Assembly: GCA_910584495.1 (NCBI GenBank)
Contig: CAJUAR010000098.1
Coordinates: forward strand, 1 to 7,176
Direction: 5' to 3'
Source of the DNA: an uncultured Muribaculaceae bacterium
GTDB taxonomy: Bacteria; Bacteroidota; Bacteroidia; Bacteroidales; Muribaculaceae
DNA length: 7,176 nucleotides
The notes beneath the pieces are model-generated. The model saw only the letters and a program-made list of their open reading frames with translations. It ran no database searches and was not told the origin of the DNA. The translations under genes and the position numbers were made by a program. How positions within the stretch are numbered: the stretch's first letter is position 1; every line of letters begins with the position of its first letter. This document shows positions 1 through 6,592 of the stretch, piece after piece.

Positions 1-50
1 CAAACCTAAAACAATCTTTTTTACCTTAGAAATTGTACCTATTGGAAACC

Positions 51-86
51 CATAGAAAGGAGCTCTGAGAAGAGCTCCTTTCTATG
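51..86. terminator. Perfect 16-bp stem, 4-nt loop hairpin; possible bidirectional terminator
   Basis: The arm CATAGAAAGGAGCTCT (51-66) and its exact reverse complement (71-86) flank the loop GAGA, which fits the GNRA tetraloop pattern when read on the plus strand. The palindrome is perfect over 16 bp. It lies between the end of the receptor/DUF362 unit and whatever is left of the window. Neither strand has a T-run directly after the stem, so it is not a textbook intrinsic terminator. It could be a back-up terminator for the minus-strand unit, a terminator for a plus-strand gene to the left, or an mRNA 3'-end stabiliser. The structure is certain; the role is inferred. Confidence 0.55.
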
Positions 87-102
87 TCTATACCATACAA
101 AA

Positions 103-128
103 CGGCATCCGGAACAAACCGGATGCCG
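103..128 (-). terminator. Intrinsic terminator of the receptor/DUF362 unit
   Basis: The arms CGGCATCCGG (103-112) and CCGGATGCCG (119-128) are perfect reverse complements around a 6-nt loop. Read on the minus strand, this GC-rich 10-bp stem is followed at once by TTTTGTATGG. It begins 23 nt past the TAA stop of the DUF362 lipoprotein gene. A GC-rich stem, a short T-tract and this position together make a rho-independent terminator for the minus-strand unit likely. Confidence 0.85.
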
Positions 129-151
129 CCAAATGAAATTTCTGTATTGAA

Positions 152-1147
152 TTATTCGATTACCACAAGTTTATATTTCTGCGAGCCGAGGCCGAGCTGT
201 TCGGCGTGGTCGAGAATGTGAGTGCCGTTACGGCTGTTGATACGCTCGATAATGGCTTCTTTGCCCGGATCTGAGGAATTGTGCACCAGGTCGACGCATG
301 CACGGTCCAGAGCCACGGGATCGAGCGAGGCAAGGATTCCGAGGTCGGCCATTGCCGGAGCATCGGGGTCGCCATCGCAGTCACAGTCCACCGATAGATT
401 GTTGGCTACATTGATATATGCAATCTTGCCGTCGGCATGGTCGATAATGGCTTTTGATGCTTCGGCCATAGATTCCAGAAAGTCGTCCTGCTCGGCAATG
501 TTAGTCCATAGTTCGGCAGCATCGTCGGTTTTGCCGGCAGTGTGTATATAAGCTTTGCCGTTGGACGATGCAATGCCTATAGAAATGTTTTTGAGAGCCC
601 CGCCGAATCCTCCCATTGCATGGCCTTTGAAGTGCGACAGCACCAGGGTGTAGTCGTAATCGAGGTAATGCTTGCCAACGATGTCGTGGGAGATATGTTT
701 GCCGCCTTCGACGGGCAGGATGGTATCGCCGTCGGCATCCATAATGTCGACAGGGGCAATGGCGGTGTAGCCGTGTTCTTCGGCGGCCTTGAGGTGAGCC
801 TCGGTAGTGTTGCGGTTGCCGGCATAGGCGGTGTTACATTCTATTAGTGTGCCGTGAACAGTGTCGATAAGAGCCTTGATGAGAGACGGGTCGAGCTGGT
901 GCGACTTCATCGATTCGCCTGTCGAGATTTTGACACCGACTTTTTTGGCATCGGCAGCAGGAGAACCCAGAAGTTCATATGCCTTGACAAGGTTATCGGA
1001 ATTGATGTTCTTGAAGTAGAACACGGTGGGCAGAGCATCGAGACTGTCGAGTTCGGCAGTGTCCTTCGATGCAGTGTCGGCTTTGCCCGAGCATGATGTT
1101 GCCACTATGGCTGCCGCTGCAAGTGTGATGGTTAATATTGATTTCAT
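152..1147 (-). CDS. DUF362-domain lipoprotein (putative Fe-S or metal-centre protein)
   Basis: The product is 331 aa. The frame is open to 1249, but ATG at 1147 is preferred because it starts a typical signal peptide (MKSILTITLAAAAIVATSC). Cys19 is the likely lipidated residue; the lipobox is imperfect, with Ala at -3. From about residue 40 the protein resembles the DUF362 family: SHFKGH (171-176), GFGGALKN (180-187), a Cys/Asp cluster DCDCDGDPDAP (254-264) and GILASLDPVALDRACVDLV (270-288). No CxxCxxC ferredoxin motif is present, although some family members carry one. The family is often labelled an Fe-S centre protein, but its biochemical role is unknown. Export is by a lipoprotein signal with no twin-arginine motif. 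It starts 25 nt after the receptor stop with no Shine-Dalgarno site, so the two genes are probably co-transcribed. A role with the receptor in metal or cofactor handling is inferred. Confidence 0.85.
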   Translation of the reverse strand: MKSILTITLAAAAIVATSCSGKADTASKDTAELDSLDALPTVFYFKNINSDNLVKAYELLGSPAADAKKVGVKISTGESMKSHQLDPSLIKALIDTVHGTLIECNTAYAGNRNTTEAHLKAAEEHGYTAIAPVDIMDADGDTILPVEGGKHISHDIVGKHYLDYDYTLVLSHFKGHAMGGFGGALKNISIGIASSNGKAYIHTAGKTDDAAELWTNIAEQDDFLESMAEASKAIIDHADGKIAYINVANNLSVDCDCDGDPDAPAMADLGILASLDPVALDRACVDLVHNSSDPGKEAIIERINSRNGTHILDHAEQLGLGSQKYKLVVIE

Positions 1148-1172
1148 ATCTATTTGGGTTATAATATGTGTT

Positions 1173-3029
1173 TCAGATGTGCAGTTTGAAGCCGCCAAAG
1201 GCTGTGAAGCCCGGCATCTTGTAGCCTCGGATGATGGTGTAGCGGGCATCGCTGATGTTGTCCAGCTGAAGGCTGAGGTCGAGATTACTCCATACGGCGG
1301 CAGTAAATTTCATGTTGAGTGTGGCCCAGCTTTGCTGCTTATAATTTTCTGCAACATATAGGCGCGCTGCGCCCTTGACCTCGACATTGGCAGTGAGCCA
1401 GCGCAAAGGTTTCCACGCCGCCCCCGCAAAATACTGATGACGAGGCGCGCCTACAAGATTGGAAAGAGAGGTGTGCAGGTAGCTGTACGATACATTGAAA
1501 GCCAGCGTAGACGACGGACGGTACTGTGCCGAGGCTTCTATACCTTTGTTGATGAAACGGCCTGTATTTTCGTTGTGCTGGTCGACAACCTGAATCATAT
1601 TGTTTCCCTTCGAATAGTAGGCTGTGAGCGAAGCACTAAAAGAGGTGCCGAAATTACGGGCAAGGCTCATCTCGTAGTTCCACATGCGTTCGGGCGCAAG
1701 GTGGGGATTGGCCATGCGGTAGAGATAAAGCTCGCGGAACGAAGGGTTGCGGTAGCCCATAGCTGCTGAAGCCTTGAATATTACGTCGGCAGGCATAAGG
1801 AAAGAGAATCCGCCCTGGGGCACCCATCGAGTACCGAATTTGTCGCTGTTGGCCATACGCACACCGCCGTTGATTGTTAGCCTTTCGCCCGGCAGGATTT
1901 GTGCCAGGGTGATGTATGGCGAATATTCGGTGATGCTCTTGCGGCTTATCGTGCCCATGGCTCCCGGTTTGTGGCCAGTGCCTCCCGACATGGGAATTTC
2001 GCCGCCATAAGTTGCAAAATCGAAGCCGCCGGTGGCCACTGCGCCTTTCCATGGCTTGAAATTCTGATAGAGCATCACTCCGAAGCGGTCGTCGGTGCTA
2101 TGGAAGTGACGTGGATCATCGATATAGTGGTTGCCGTAGCTATAGTAGACACGGGCTGTGCCATCGGTGCTGCCATAGTTGTTGGTGACAGCTGCCGATG
2201 CCTCGCCTCGTGTAACGTTCTGGCGATATACATCGGTCGATTCAGGGTTGGAAAGCAAGGGATAGACAGGGTCGTGCGAGCGGAAATTCATAATTGCATA
2301 GTCGACTGTTGCTTTCCACTGCTCGCTGAAAACATAGTTAACTTTGCCGTAGCCCGACCACTGTTTGAATGTCAGACCGTCGATATTGCCGTCGGTACGC
2401 CCATAGCTGCCCGAGGCAAATGCCGACCATCTACCCCTGCGGACCTCGCTGCTCAGTGTGGTCTCCAGGGTGTTATACGAGCCATATTCTGTGGTAAGAG
2501 TACCGTGATAACCGTCGTGCTTTGCATTGCGGGTAATGATGTTGATGGTGCCGGCCATGGCGTTGGAGCCATAGAGCACCGACGAGGGACCGCGAAGCAC
2601 TTCAACGCGCTCCACATTGGTGGTTGTGTAGAAATCGGCTACATGGTGCGAATAGATTCCGGCAAACTGGGGCTGGCCGTCGAGCATCATAAGCACTGCC
2701 GAGGCGCGGTCGCCGCCGATGCCGCGAAGTTTGATATGTCCCGAGCCGCCGTTGCTCACCCCGTAGCCTAACAAGCCTCGCTCGGTAACAAAGAGGCTCG
2801 GCACACGTCCCGAAAGTACAGAAAGAAGTTGCGTCGATCCGGCTCCTTCGAGCTCGGACCGATTAACAACGCTCACTGTATACGGCAGCAAGCGTGCCGG
2901 CAAGGCTTTGTTAGATCCTGTCACAACTACTTCGTCGAGCATCAATGCCGTGCTGTCGGGTTGTTCGCTTGCTAATGTGGGTTGATATCCTGCAATAGAG
3001 AGTGCAATAAGTACTTTTTTTATATCCAT
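1173..3029 (-). CDS. TonB-dependent outer-membrane receptor (BtuB/siderophore-receptor type)
   Basis: The product is 618 aa. The frame is open to 3125, but ATG at 3029 is chosen because it begins a signal peptide (MDIKKVLIALSIAGYQPTLA, cleavage near residue 20) and lies just downstream of a TAnnTTTG promoter box at 3050-3057. A TonB-box-like LDEVVVTG (31-38) opens the plug domain (about 31-170), which includes GHIKLRGIGGDRAS, MLDGQP (115-120) and VERVEVLRGPSSVLYGSNAMAGTINIITRN (139-168, ending in the typical plug motif). The rest is a beta-barrel of about 450 residues ending GGFKLHI. There is no N-terminal carboxypeptidase-like extension and no SusD partner, so it is not a SusC-type glycan importer. 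The size suits a receptor for an iron chelate, haem, cobalamin or another metal complex, but the ligand cannot be assigned. It is the first gene of a unit with the DUF362 lipoprotein. Confidence 0.93.
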   Translation of the reverse strand: MDIKKVLIALSIAGYQPTLASEQPDSTALMLDEVVVTGSNKALPARLLPYTVSVVNRSELEGAGSTQLLSVLSGRVPSLFVTERGLLGYGVSNGGSGHIKLRGIGGDRASAVLMMLDGQPQFAGIYSHHVADFYTTTNVERVEVLRGPSSVLYGSNAMAGTINIITRNAKHDGYHGTLTTEYGSYNTLETTLSSEVRRGRWSAFASGSYGRTDGNIDGLTFKQWSGYGKVNYVFSEQWKATVDYAIMNFRSHDPVYPLLSNPESTDVYRQNVTRGEASAAVTNNYGSTDGTARVYYSYGNHYIDDPRHFHSTDDRFGVMLYQNFKPWKGAVATGGFDFATYGGEIPMSGGTGHKPGAMGTISRKSITEYSPYITLAQILPGERLTINGGVRMANSDKFGTRWVPQGGFSFLMPADVIFKASAAMGYRNPSFRELYLYRMANPHLAPERMWNYEMSLARNFGTSFSASLTAYYSKGNNMIQVVDQHNENTGRFINKGIEASAQYRPSSTLAFNVSYSYLHTSLSNLVGAPRHQYFAGAAWKPLRWLTANVEVKGAARLYVAENYKQQSWATLNMKFTAAVWSNLDLSLQLDNISDARYTIIRGYKMPGFTAFGGFKLHI

Positions 3030-3049
3030 AACATAAACTGTTGTAGATG

Positions 3050-3083
3050 CAAAGGTAGCTCTTTTTTTCTTATGGGCTACAAT
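3050..3083 (-). promoter_or_regulatory. Bacteroidetes-type promoter for the receptor/DUF362 unit
   Basis: On the minus strand TACCTTTG (3057-3050) matches the Bacteroidetes -7 consensus TAnnTTTG exactly. ATTG (3083-3080) lies 22 bases upstream and could be a slightly distant -33 element. Transcription would start near 3044, about 15 nt before the ATG at 3029. This leader supports that ATG over the in-frame one at 3125, which would lie upstream of the promoter. Confidence 0.7.
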
Positions 3084-3153
3084 CCATTCACCAAGCATCG
3101 GTGACTTTGGTATAACTAACCGCAATAATGGTAATTTTATCCTTTTTTTTTCG

Positions 3154-3161
3154 TACTTTTG
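3154..3161 (+). promoter_or_regulatory. Bacteroidetes -7 box for the alpha/beta hydrolase gene
   Basis: TACTTTTG matches the -7 consensus TAnnTTTG exactly and sits 20 nt before the ATG at 3182, giving an A-rich leader of roughly 15 nt. No convincing -33 TTTG is present at the expected distance; the upstream DNA is T-rich, with nine T in a row at 3143-3151. With the minus-strand promoter at 3050-3083 it makes this intergenic region a divergent promoter pair. Confidence 0.6.
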
Positions 3162-3181
3162 TTCAAATAAAAAAATGAACC

Positions 3182-4048
3182 ATGAAAATTAAATTTTTTA
3201 CAGCGTTGGCCGCCCTTGCAATTGCTCTTACTGCTGCGGCTGCAGGTCCAAAGGACTTTGAAGTTAAACTGTGGAAGCATGGAGCCCCGACAAAAAACGG
3301 CTTGGAAAACCTGACCGAAGAGGTGGATCAGAAGAACGGCCATACTTCGAACGTCTCCTCGCCTACGCTCCACGTCTATCCTGCCGACAAGCCCTCGGGA
3401 AAAGCCATAATATGTTGTCCCGGCGGTGCTTATGCTTTTTTGGCGATGAGAAACGAAGGCACAGACATGGCCAAATGGATGAACAAGCAAGGCATTACTT
3501 TTGCAGTGCTCAAATACCGCATGCCTAACGGCCACAAGGAAGTGCCGCTCGAAGATTCGCGACAAGCCATAAAGATGATGCGCGACAGTGCCCTTGTGTG
3601 GGGTTTAGATGCTGAACAGGTTGGTATTATGGGCAGTTCGGCCGGCGGTCATTTTGCAGCCACTCTGGCTACGATGTACGGCGACAAAATGTATCGTCCC
3701 GACTTTCAGATTCTGCTCTACCCTGTCATTTCCATGGGAGAAACCACACATCAAGGTTCTCGCGATAATCTCTTGGGCCGGAATCCGTCGAGTGCCGACA
3801 TTGAGAAGTACACGCTTCAGAATCGAGTGACTCCCGACACGCCTCGTGCCTTCGTTATTCTAAGCAGCGACGACGATGTTGTAGACCCGCTTAATTCCAT
3901 GGACTACGTTGCTGCTTTGCTGGCTAACAAGGTTCCCGTGGCGCTGCACATGTATCCAACCGGCGGTCACGGATTTGGTTATAGTGAGAACTTCGTCTTC
4001 AAACGCAACTGGACCGACGAGCTCGAAACCTGGCTACGCTCCTTTTGA
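3182..4048 (+). CDS. Secreted alpha/beta hydrolase, acetyl-esterase / BD-FAE-like
   Basis: The product is 288 aa, with a Sec signal peptide (MKIKFFTALAALAIALTAAAAG, cleavage near residue 21), so it should be periplasmic or secreted. The rest is an alpha/beta-hydrolase fold of the small esterase type (Abhydrolase_3/BD-FAE-like, often annotated as acetyl xylan esterase or lipase). CPGGAY (79-84) takes the place of the usual HGGG oxyanion motif. GSSAGGH (151-157) carries the nucleophile Ser153, SSDDDVVDP (228-236) the catalytic Asp, and GGHGFGY (261-267) the catalytic His263. All triad elements are present and the length is normal. Removal of acetyl or similar acyl groups from plant or host glycans is the likely reaction, but the substrate is unknown. 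The gene has its own promoter, and its TGA stop is 4 bases from the end of the convergent SGNH gene. Confidence 0.9.
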   Translation: MKIKFFTALAALAIALTAAAAGPKDFEVKLWKHGAPTKNGLENLTEEVDQKNGHTSNVSSPTLHVYPADKPSGKAIICCPGGAYAFLAMRNEGTDMAKWMNKQGITFAVLKYRMPNGHKEVPLEDSRQAIKMMRDSALVWGLDAEQVGIMGSSAGGHFAATLATMYGDKMYRPDFQILLYPVISMGETTHQGSRDNLLGRNPSSADIEKYTLQNRVTPDTPRAFVILSSDDDVVDPLNSMDYVAALLANKVPVALHMYPTGGHGFGYSENFVFKRNWTDELETWLRSF

Positions 4049-4052
4049 TAAA

Positions 4053-5057
4053 TTATTGATAGACAATATCCATTATCTGCCTTGCCACGACCGGGCGATA
4101 ATGGGTATTGTCGTAGAAATTGGTGCTATCGGCCATCATTGGCGCAAGCTCACGCCCCAGATTGTGGTATCTGCGGCCAAAAATCCGTAGCATCGTCTCA
4201 TTATCTTCCGGCCCAAGGACTTCGTGGCGAAGATTAGGACCTACCACAATGTGCCACTCAGTTCCGTAAGCACTGAGGATTGATGCTATTGTCTGAAGAT
4301 GTTCTTCAATTTGTTCAGAAATCAGCTTGCTGTGGCAATGGTAATATTCGTTGTCGTTTATAACAATTTTGTGACTGGCATAAAAACGTTCGGGACTGGC
4401 GGCAATGCTGTCGTCCCATGCCGGAATGCTTTCTTCGTTTGAGGAGCGGTTCCAGATGATTGGCTGCGGCTCGAATATTCTCAACTCGCTGTAATCAGCC
4501 CGTTTGTCGTTGAACCGCCATGGCAGATATGATGCCAAGTATTTGAGATTCATAAAATGACGGAACATGGAGTAATGGAAGTACGCCGCATACCACCATT
4601 CACTACGCAGGGCGGGAGGGTCGAGGAATACCATGTCGCTCTGGCCGTCGGGAATCCTGAAAATATATGGGTCAAGAACTATCAGAGCATTCTTGAGCGA
4701 ATCGACATTTTCTGCCAGATATTCCACTGTTCGGCGGAGGGTGCCTATCGACTGGTTGGCACTGTCGAAATGATAGGGAACGGCACCGGCCGGAAGATGA
4801 TGAAGCCAGTCGGCAACATTGTAATAGCATGACAAGGACGAGCCGAGAATAAACGAATCATATCGATTAGCCTTGTATTCAGCCTCGAAAGTTCCGACGG
4901 TAATCACGCCCTTGTTCGTGCTCAGTCCGTCGGCAAAATAATTATCGTATGTCCGAAGCACCTTGAACGGGTCGAATATTATATAAGCTCCTGCAGCCAC
5001 AAGCAAAGGTGTTATGGCCATGATTGAGGTCTTTATTATGAAGCGAATCAGCGTCAT
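4053..5057 (-). CDS. Membrane-anchored SGNH-like acyltransferase partner of the MBOAT protein
   Basis: The product is 334 aa. One N-terminal membrane segment (about 9-28) is followed by a predicted periplasmic domain. LGSSLS (71-76) matches the block I serine motif of the SGNH/DltD/AlgX type, with Ser74 the likely nucleophile. FYDNTHYRP (314-322) matches the C-terminal DxxH motif, with Asp316 and His319 completing a triad. Overall sequence is divergent, as is usual for this group. The start lies 2 nt after the MBOAT stop (TGAACATG), implying translational coupling, and this gene order is typical of alginate or D-alanyl transfer systems. Known relatives complete or assist O-acylation of a surface polymer in the periplasm. 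The target polymer here is unknown. The last codons contain the arms of a long inverted repeat (4062-4112). Confidence 0.8.
   Translation of the reverse strand: MTLIRFIIKTSIMAITPLLVAAGAYIIFDPFKVLRTYDNYFADGLSTNKGVITVGTFEAEYKANRYDSFILGSSLSCYYNVADWLHHLPAGAVPYHFDSANQSIGTLRRTVEYLAENVDSLKNALIVLDPYIFRIPDGQSDMVFLDPPALRSEWWYAAYFHYSMFRHFMNLKYLASYLPWRFNDKRADYSELRIFEPQPIIWNRSSNEESIPAWDDSIAASPERFYASHKIVINDNEYYHCHSKLISEQIEEHLQTIASILSAYGTEWHIVVGPNLRHEVLGPEDNETMLRIFGRRYHNLGRELAPMMADSTNFYDNTHYRPVVARQIMDIVYQ
4062..4112 (+). repeat. 16-bp inverted repeat with 19-nt loop in the convergent gene junction
   Basis: The arms GACAATATCCATTATC (4062-4077) and GATAATGGGTATTGTC (4097-4112) are reverse complements at 15 of 16 positions. 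The one exception is a U-G wobble in plus-strand RNA but an A-C mismatch in minus-strand RNA, so the plus-strand transcript folds better. The first arm starts 14 nt after the hydrolase stop. On the minus strand the arms encode the D-N-T-H-Y catalytic motif and I-M-D-I-V near the C-terminus of the SGNH protein. No T-tract follows on the plus strand. It may end or protect the hydrolase mRNA; that function is inferred. Confidence 0.6.
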
Positions 5058-5059
5058 GT

Positions 5060-6577
5060 TCAGAATTGGAAATAGATAAATGCCGAATCAGAGACAGGGG
5101 CCGTAATTATTGCCAGATAGAGCAATATATAAACAGCATATCGCAATGTGCGTCGACGCGGCAGTGGATAGAGTGGAACATCGTCATGACGTGTTTTCCA
5201 CTCGCACACAAACACAGCTGCGGCAAAGAACAGGAAGTACCACATCATCACCTTTCCCGGAATCAACACCGCAGCCGCCGCAACCGATATGGCGCCTAAA
5301 GCATAGACAGCCAAACGTACCGGGCGATGCTTCATAAGCCATATTGCAACAACCAGAGCTAAAGCAAGGAGGGCTGTCAAAGGCACAACCCATGCAAGCA
5401 ATCTTGCACAAGCCTCGATGGAACTGCTTCGGAAAATGGCCAGACCAACCACGACAAAGCTCATAGTGGCTACCACGCCATAAGGACGTGACAGCTCGAA
5501 CGACCGGTCGTTTTTGTACGAATCACAGCCACAAACACGAGCCAAGATATAGACAGCACCCCAGTAAGCACCCCATGCAATGAAGCACCACGAGGCACCG
5601 TGCCACAAACCCGAGAGAAGGAAGACAATGAAAATGTTCGACAGATGTCGTGCCCGCGACACACGCGACCCTCCTAATGGAATATAGACATACTGAGTGA
5701 ACCACTCCATGAGCGAAACATGCCATCGATGCCAGAATTCCAACACCGAGCGCGAGAAATAGGACCGGCGGAAATTCTCCATCAACCGTATGCCTAACAC
5801 ACGCGATATGCCCAGGGCAATGTCGCAGTAACCCGAGAAATCGCAGTAGATTTGCACGGTGAAGAGCAGTGTGGCCACAAACATGCCAATGGCCCCATGA
5901 TGGCCGTCCATGCCTTTGTCCCACAGAGCATCCACACGCATGCCGCACTGGTCGGCAATGACAATCTTTTTGACAAGTCCCCAAAGCACGCGCCTCAGTC
6001 CTTCCACAGCCTCGGAGCCATTCCACAGCCTGCGCTTTGCAAGTTGGGGCATGATATGCCCGGCACGCTCTATCGGGCCTGCAACAAGCTGAGGAAAGTA
6101 GGCTATGAAAACGGCAAAAAGCAGAAAATTGTTGGTGTCTATATTTTTCAGGTTGCCTCGATAGGCATCTACTGTGTAGCCTATAGCTTGAAAAGTGTAG
6201 AATGATATGCCCACCGGCAAAAGAATGTCGACAAACACCCAGTCGACACTCCAGCCCATGAGTTTGAAAAGCCGGCAGAGATTCTCGCCGAAAAAATTGA
6301 AATACTTGAAAACAGCGAGAATTGCCAGATTCACTCCTATGTTGATACCTGCCACAACGCGAGAAGGGTGCCGGTCAAGTATCCTCGCCGTGAGAAAGGT
6401 GGAAAGCGTGGTGAAGAAAATCAACCCGAGGAATCGCCAGTCCCATGCTCCGTAGAAAACGTAGCTGGCAGCAAGCAAGAGCATGTTCTGCCGGCGTGCC
6501 GTTGCGCCCGTCGGCAGAAAATAGAGCAATAATACAGCAGAAAAGAGGGCTATGAACTCAACACTGTTGAAGAGCAT
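5060..6577 (-). CDS. MBOAT-family membrane O-acyltransferase (AlgI/DltB type)
   Basis: The product is 505 aa, a polytopic inner-membrane protein of usual family length. Family motifs appear in order: LPVGISFYTFQAIGYTVDAYRG (120-141), YFPQLVAGPIERA (160-172), DFSGYCDIALGISRVLGI (246-263), FWHRWHVSLMEWF (281-293), YIPLGG (298-303) and LSGLWHGASW (321-330). His326 in the last motif is the conserved MBOAT active-site histidine; His283 and His286 are also in place. Several more hydrophobic segments follow, ending in FIYFQF. Such proteins pass an acyl group, usually acetyl, from a cytoplasmic donor across the membrane to a periplasmic acceptor or partner. The SGNH-like gene 2 nt downstream fits that partner. 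The gene begins 15 nt after the carbonic anhydrase stop. The donor and the acylated polymer cannot be told from sequence. Confidence 0.93.
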   Translation of the reverse strand: MLFNSVEFIALFSAVLLLYFLPTGATARRQNMLLLAASYVFYGAWDWRFLGLIFFTTLSTFLTARILDRHPSRVVAGINIGVNLAILAVFKYFNFFGENLCRLFKLMGWSVDWVFVDILLPVGISFYTFQAIGYTVDAYRGNLKNIDTNNFLLFAVFIAYFPQLVAGPIERAGHIMPQLAKRRLWNGSEAVEGLRRVLWGLVKKIVIADQCGMRVDALWDKGMDGHHGAIGMFVATLLFTVQIYCDFSGYCDIALGISRVLGIRLMENFRRSYFSRSVLEFWHRWHVSLMEWFTQYVYIPLGGSRVSRARHLSNIFIVFLLSGLWHGASWCFIAWGAYWGAVYILARVCGCDSYKNDRSFELSRPYGVVATMSFVVVGLAIFRSSSIEACARLLAWVVPLTALLALALVVAIWLMKHRPVRLAVYALGAISVAAAAVLIPGKVMMWYFLFFAAAVFVCEWKTRHDDVPLYPLPRRRTLRYAVYILLYLAIITAPVSDSAFIYFQF

Positions 6578-6592
6578 TGCACAGTTGTCGTG

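Noticed and set aside
1..8. TAGGTTTG on the minus strand, an exact TAnnTTTG match at the window edge
   Set aside because: No -33 element is seen at the right distance and no gene downstream is visible, so a promoter for an off-window gene cannot be supported.
1148..1249. Upstream extension of the DUF362 gene to a start at 1249
   Set aside because: The added 34 residues would precede and spoil the lipoprotein signal peptide, and they overlap the 3' end of the receptor gene.
1899..2771. A 290-codon open frame on the plus strand, antisense to the receptor gene
   Set aside because: It lies wholly inside the well-supported receptor gene, has no recognisable domain, and its cysteine- and alanine-rich composition is typical of an antisense shadow.
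3030..3125. Upstream extension of the receptor to a start at 3125
   Set aside because: It would put 32 extra residues before the signal peptide and start upstream of the promoter box at 3050-3057.
3137..3565. A 142-codon minus-strand open frame over the intergenic region and hydrolase start
   Set aside because: It is antisense to the hydrolase and crosses its promoter, has no domain, and conflicts with the supported divergent layout.
5523..6026. A 167-codon open frame on the minus strand within the MBOAT gene
   Set aside because: It is a shifted frame of a gene with clear MBOAT motifs; the translation is rich in Cys, His and Arg and matches no family.
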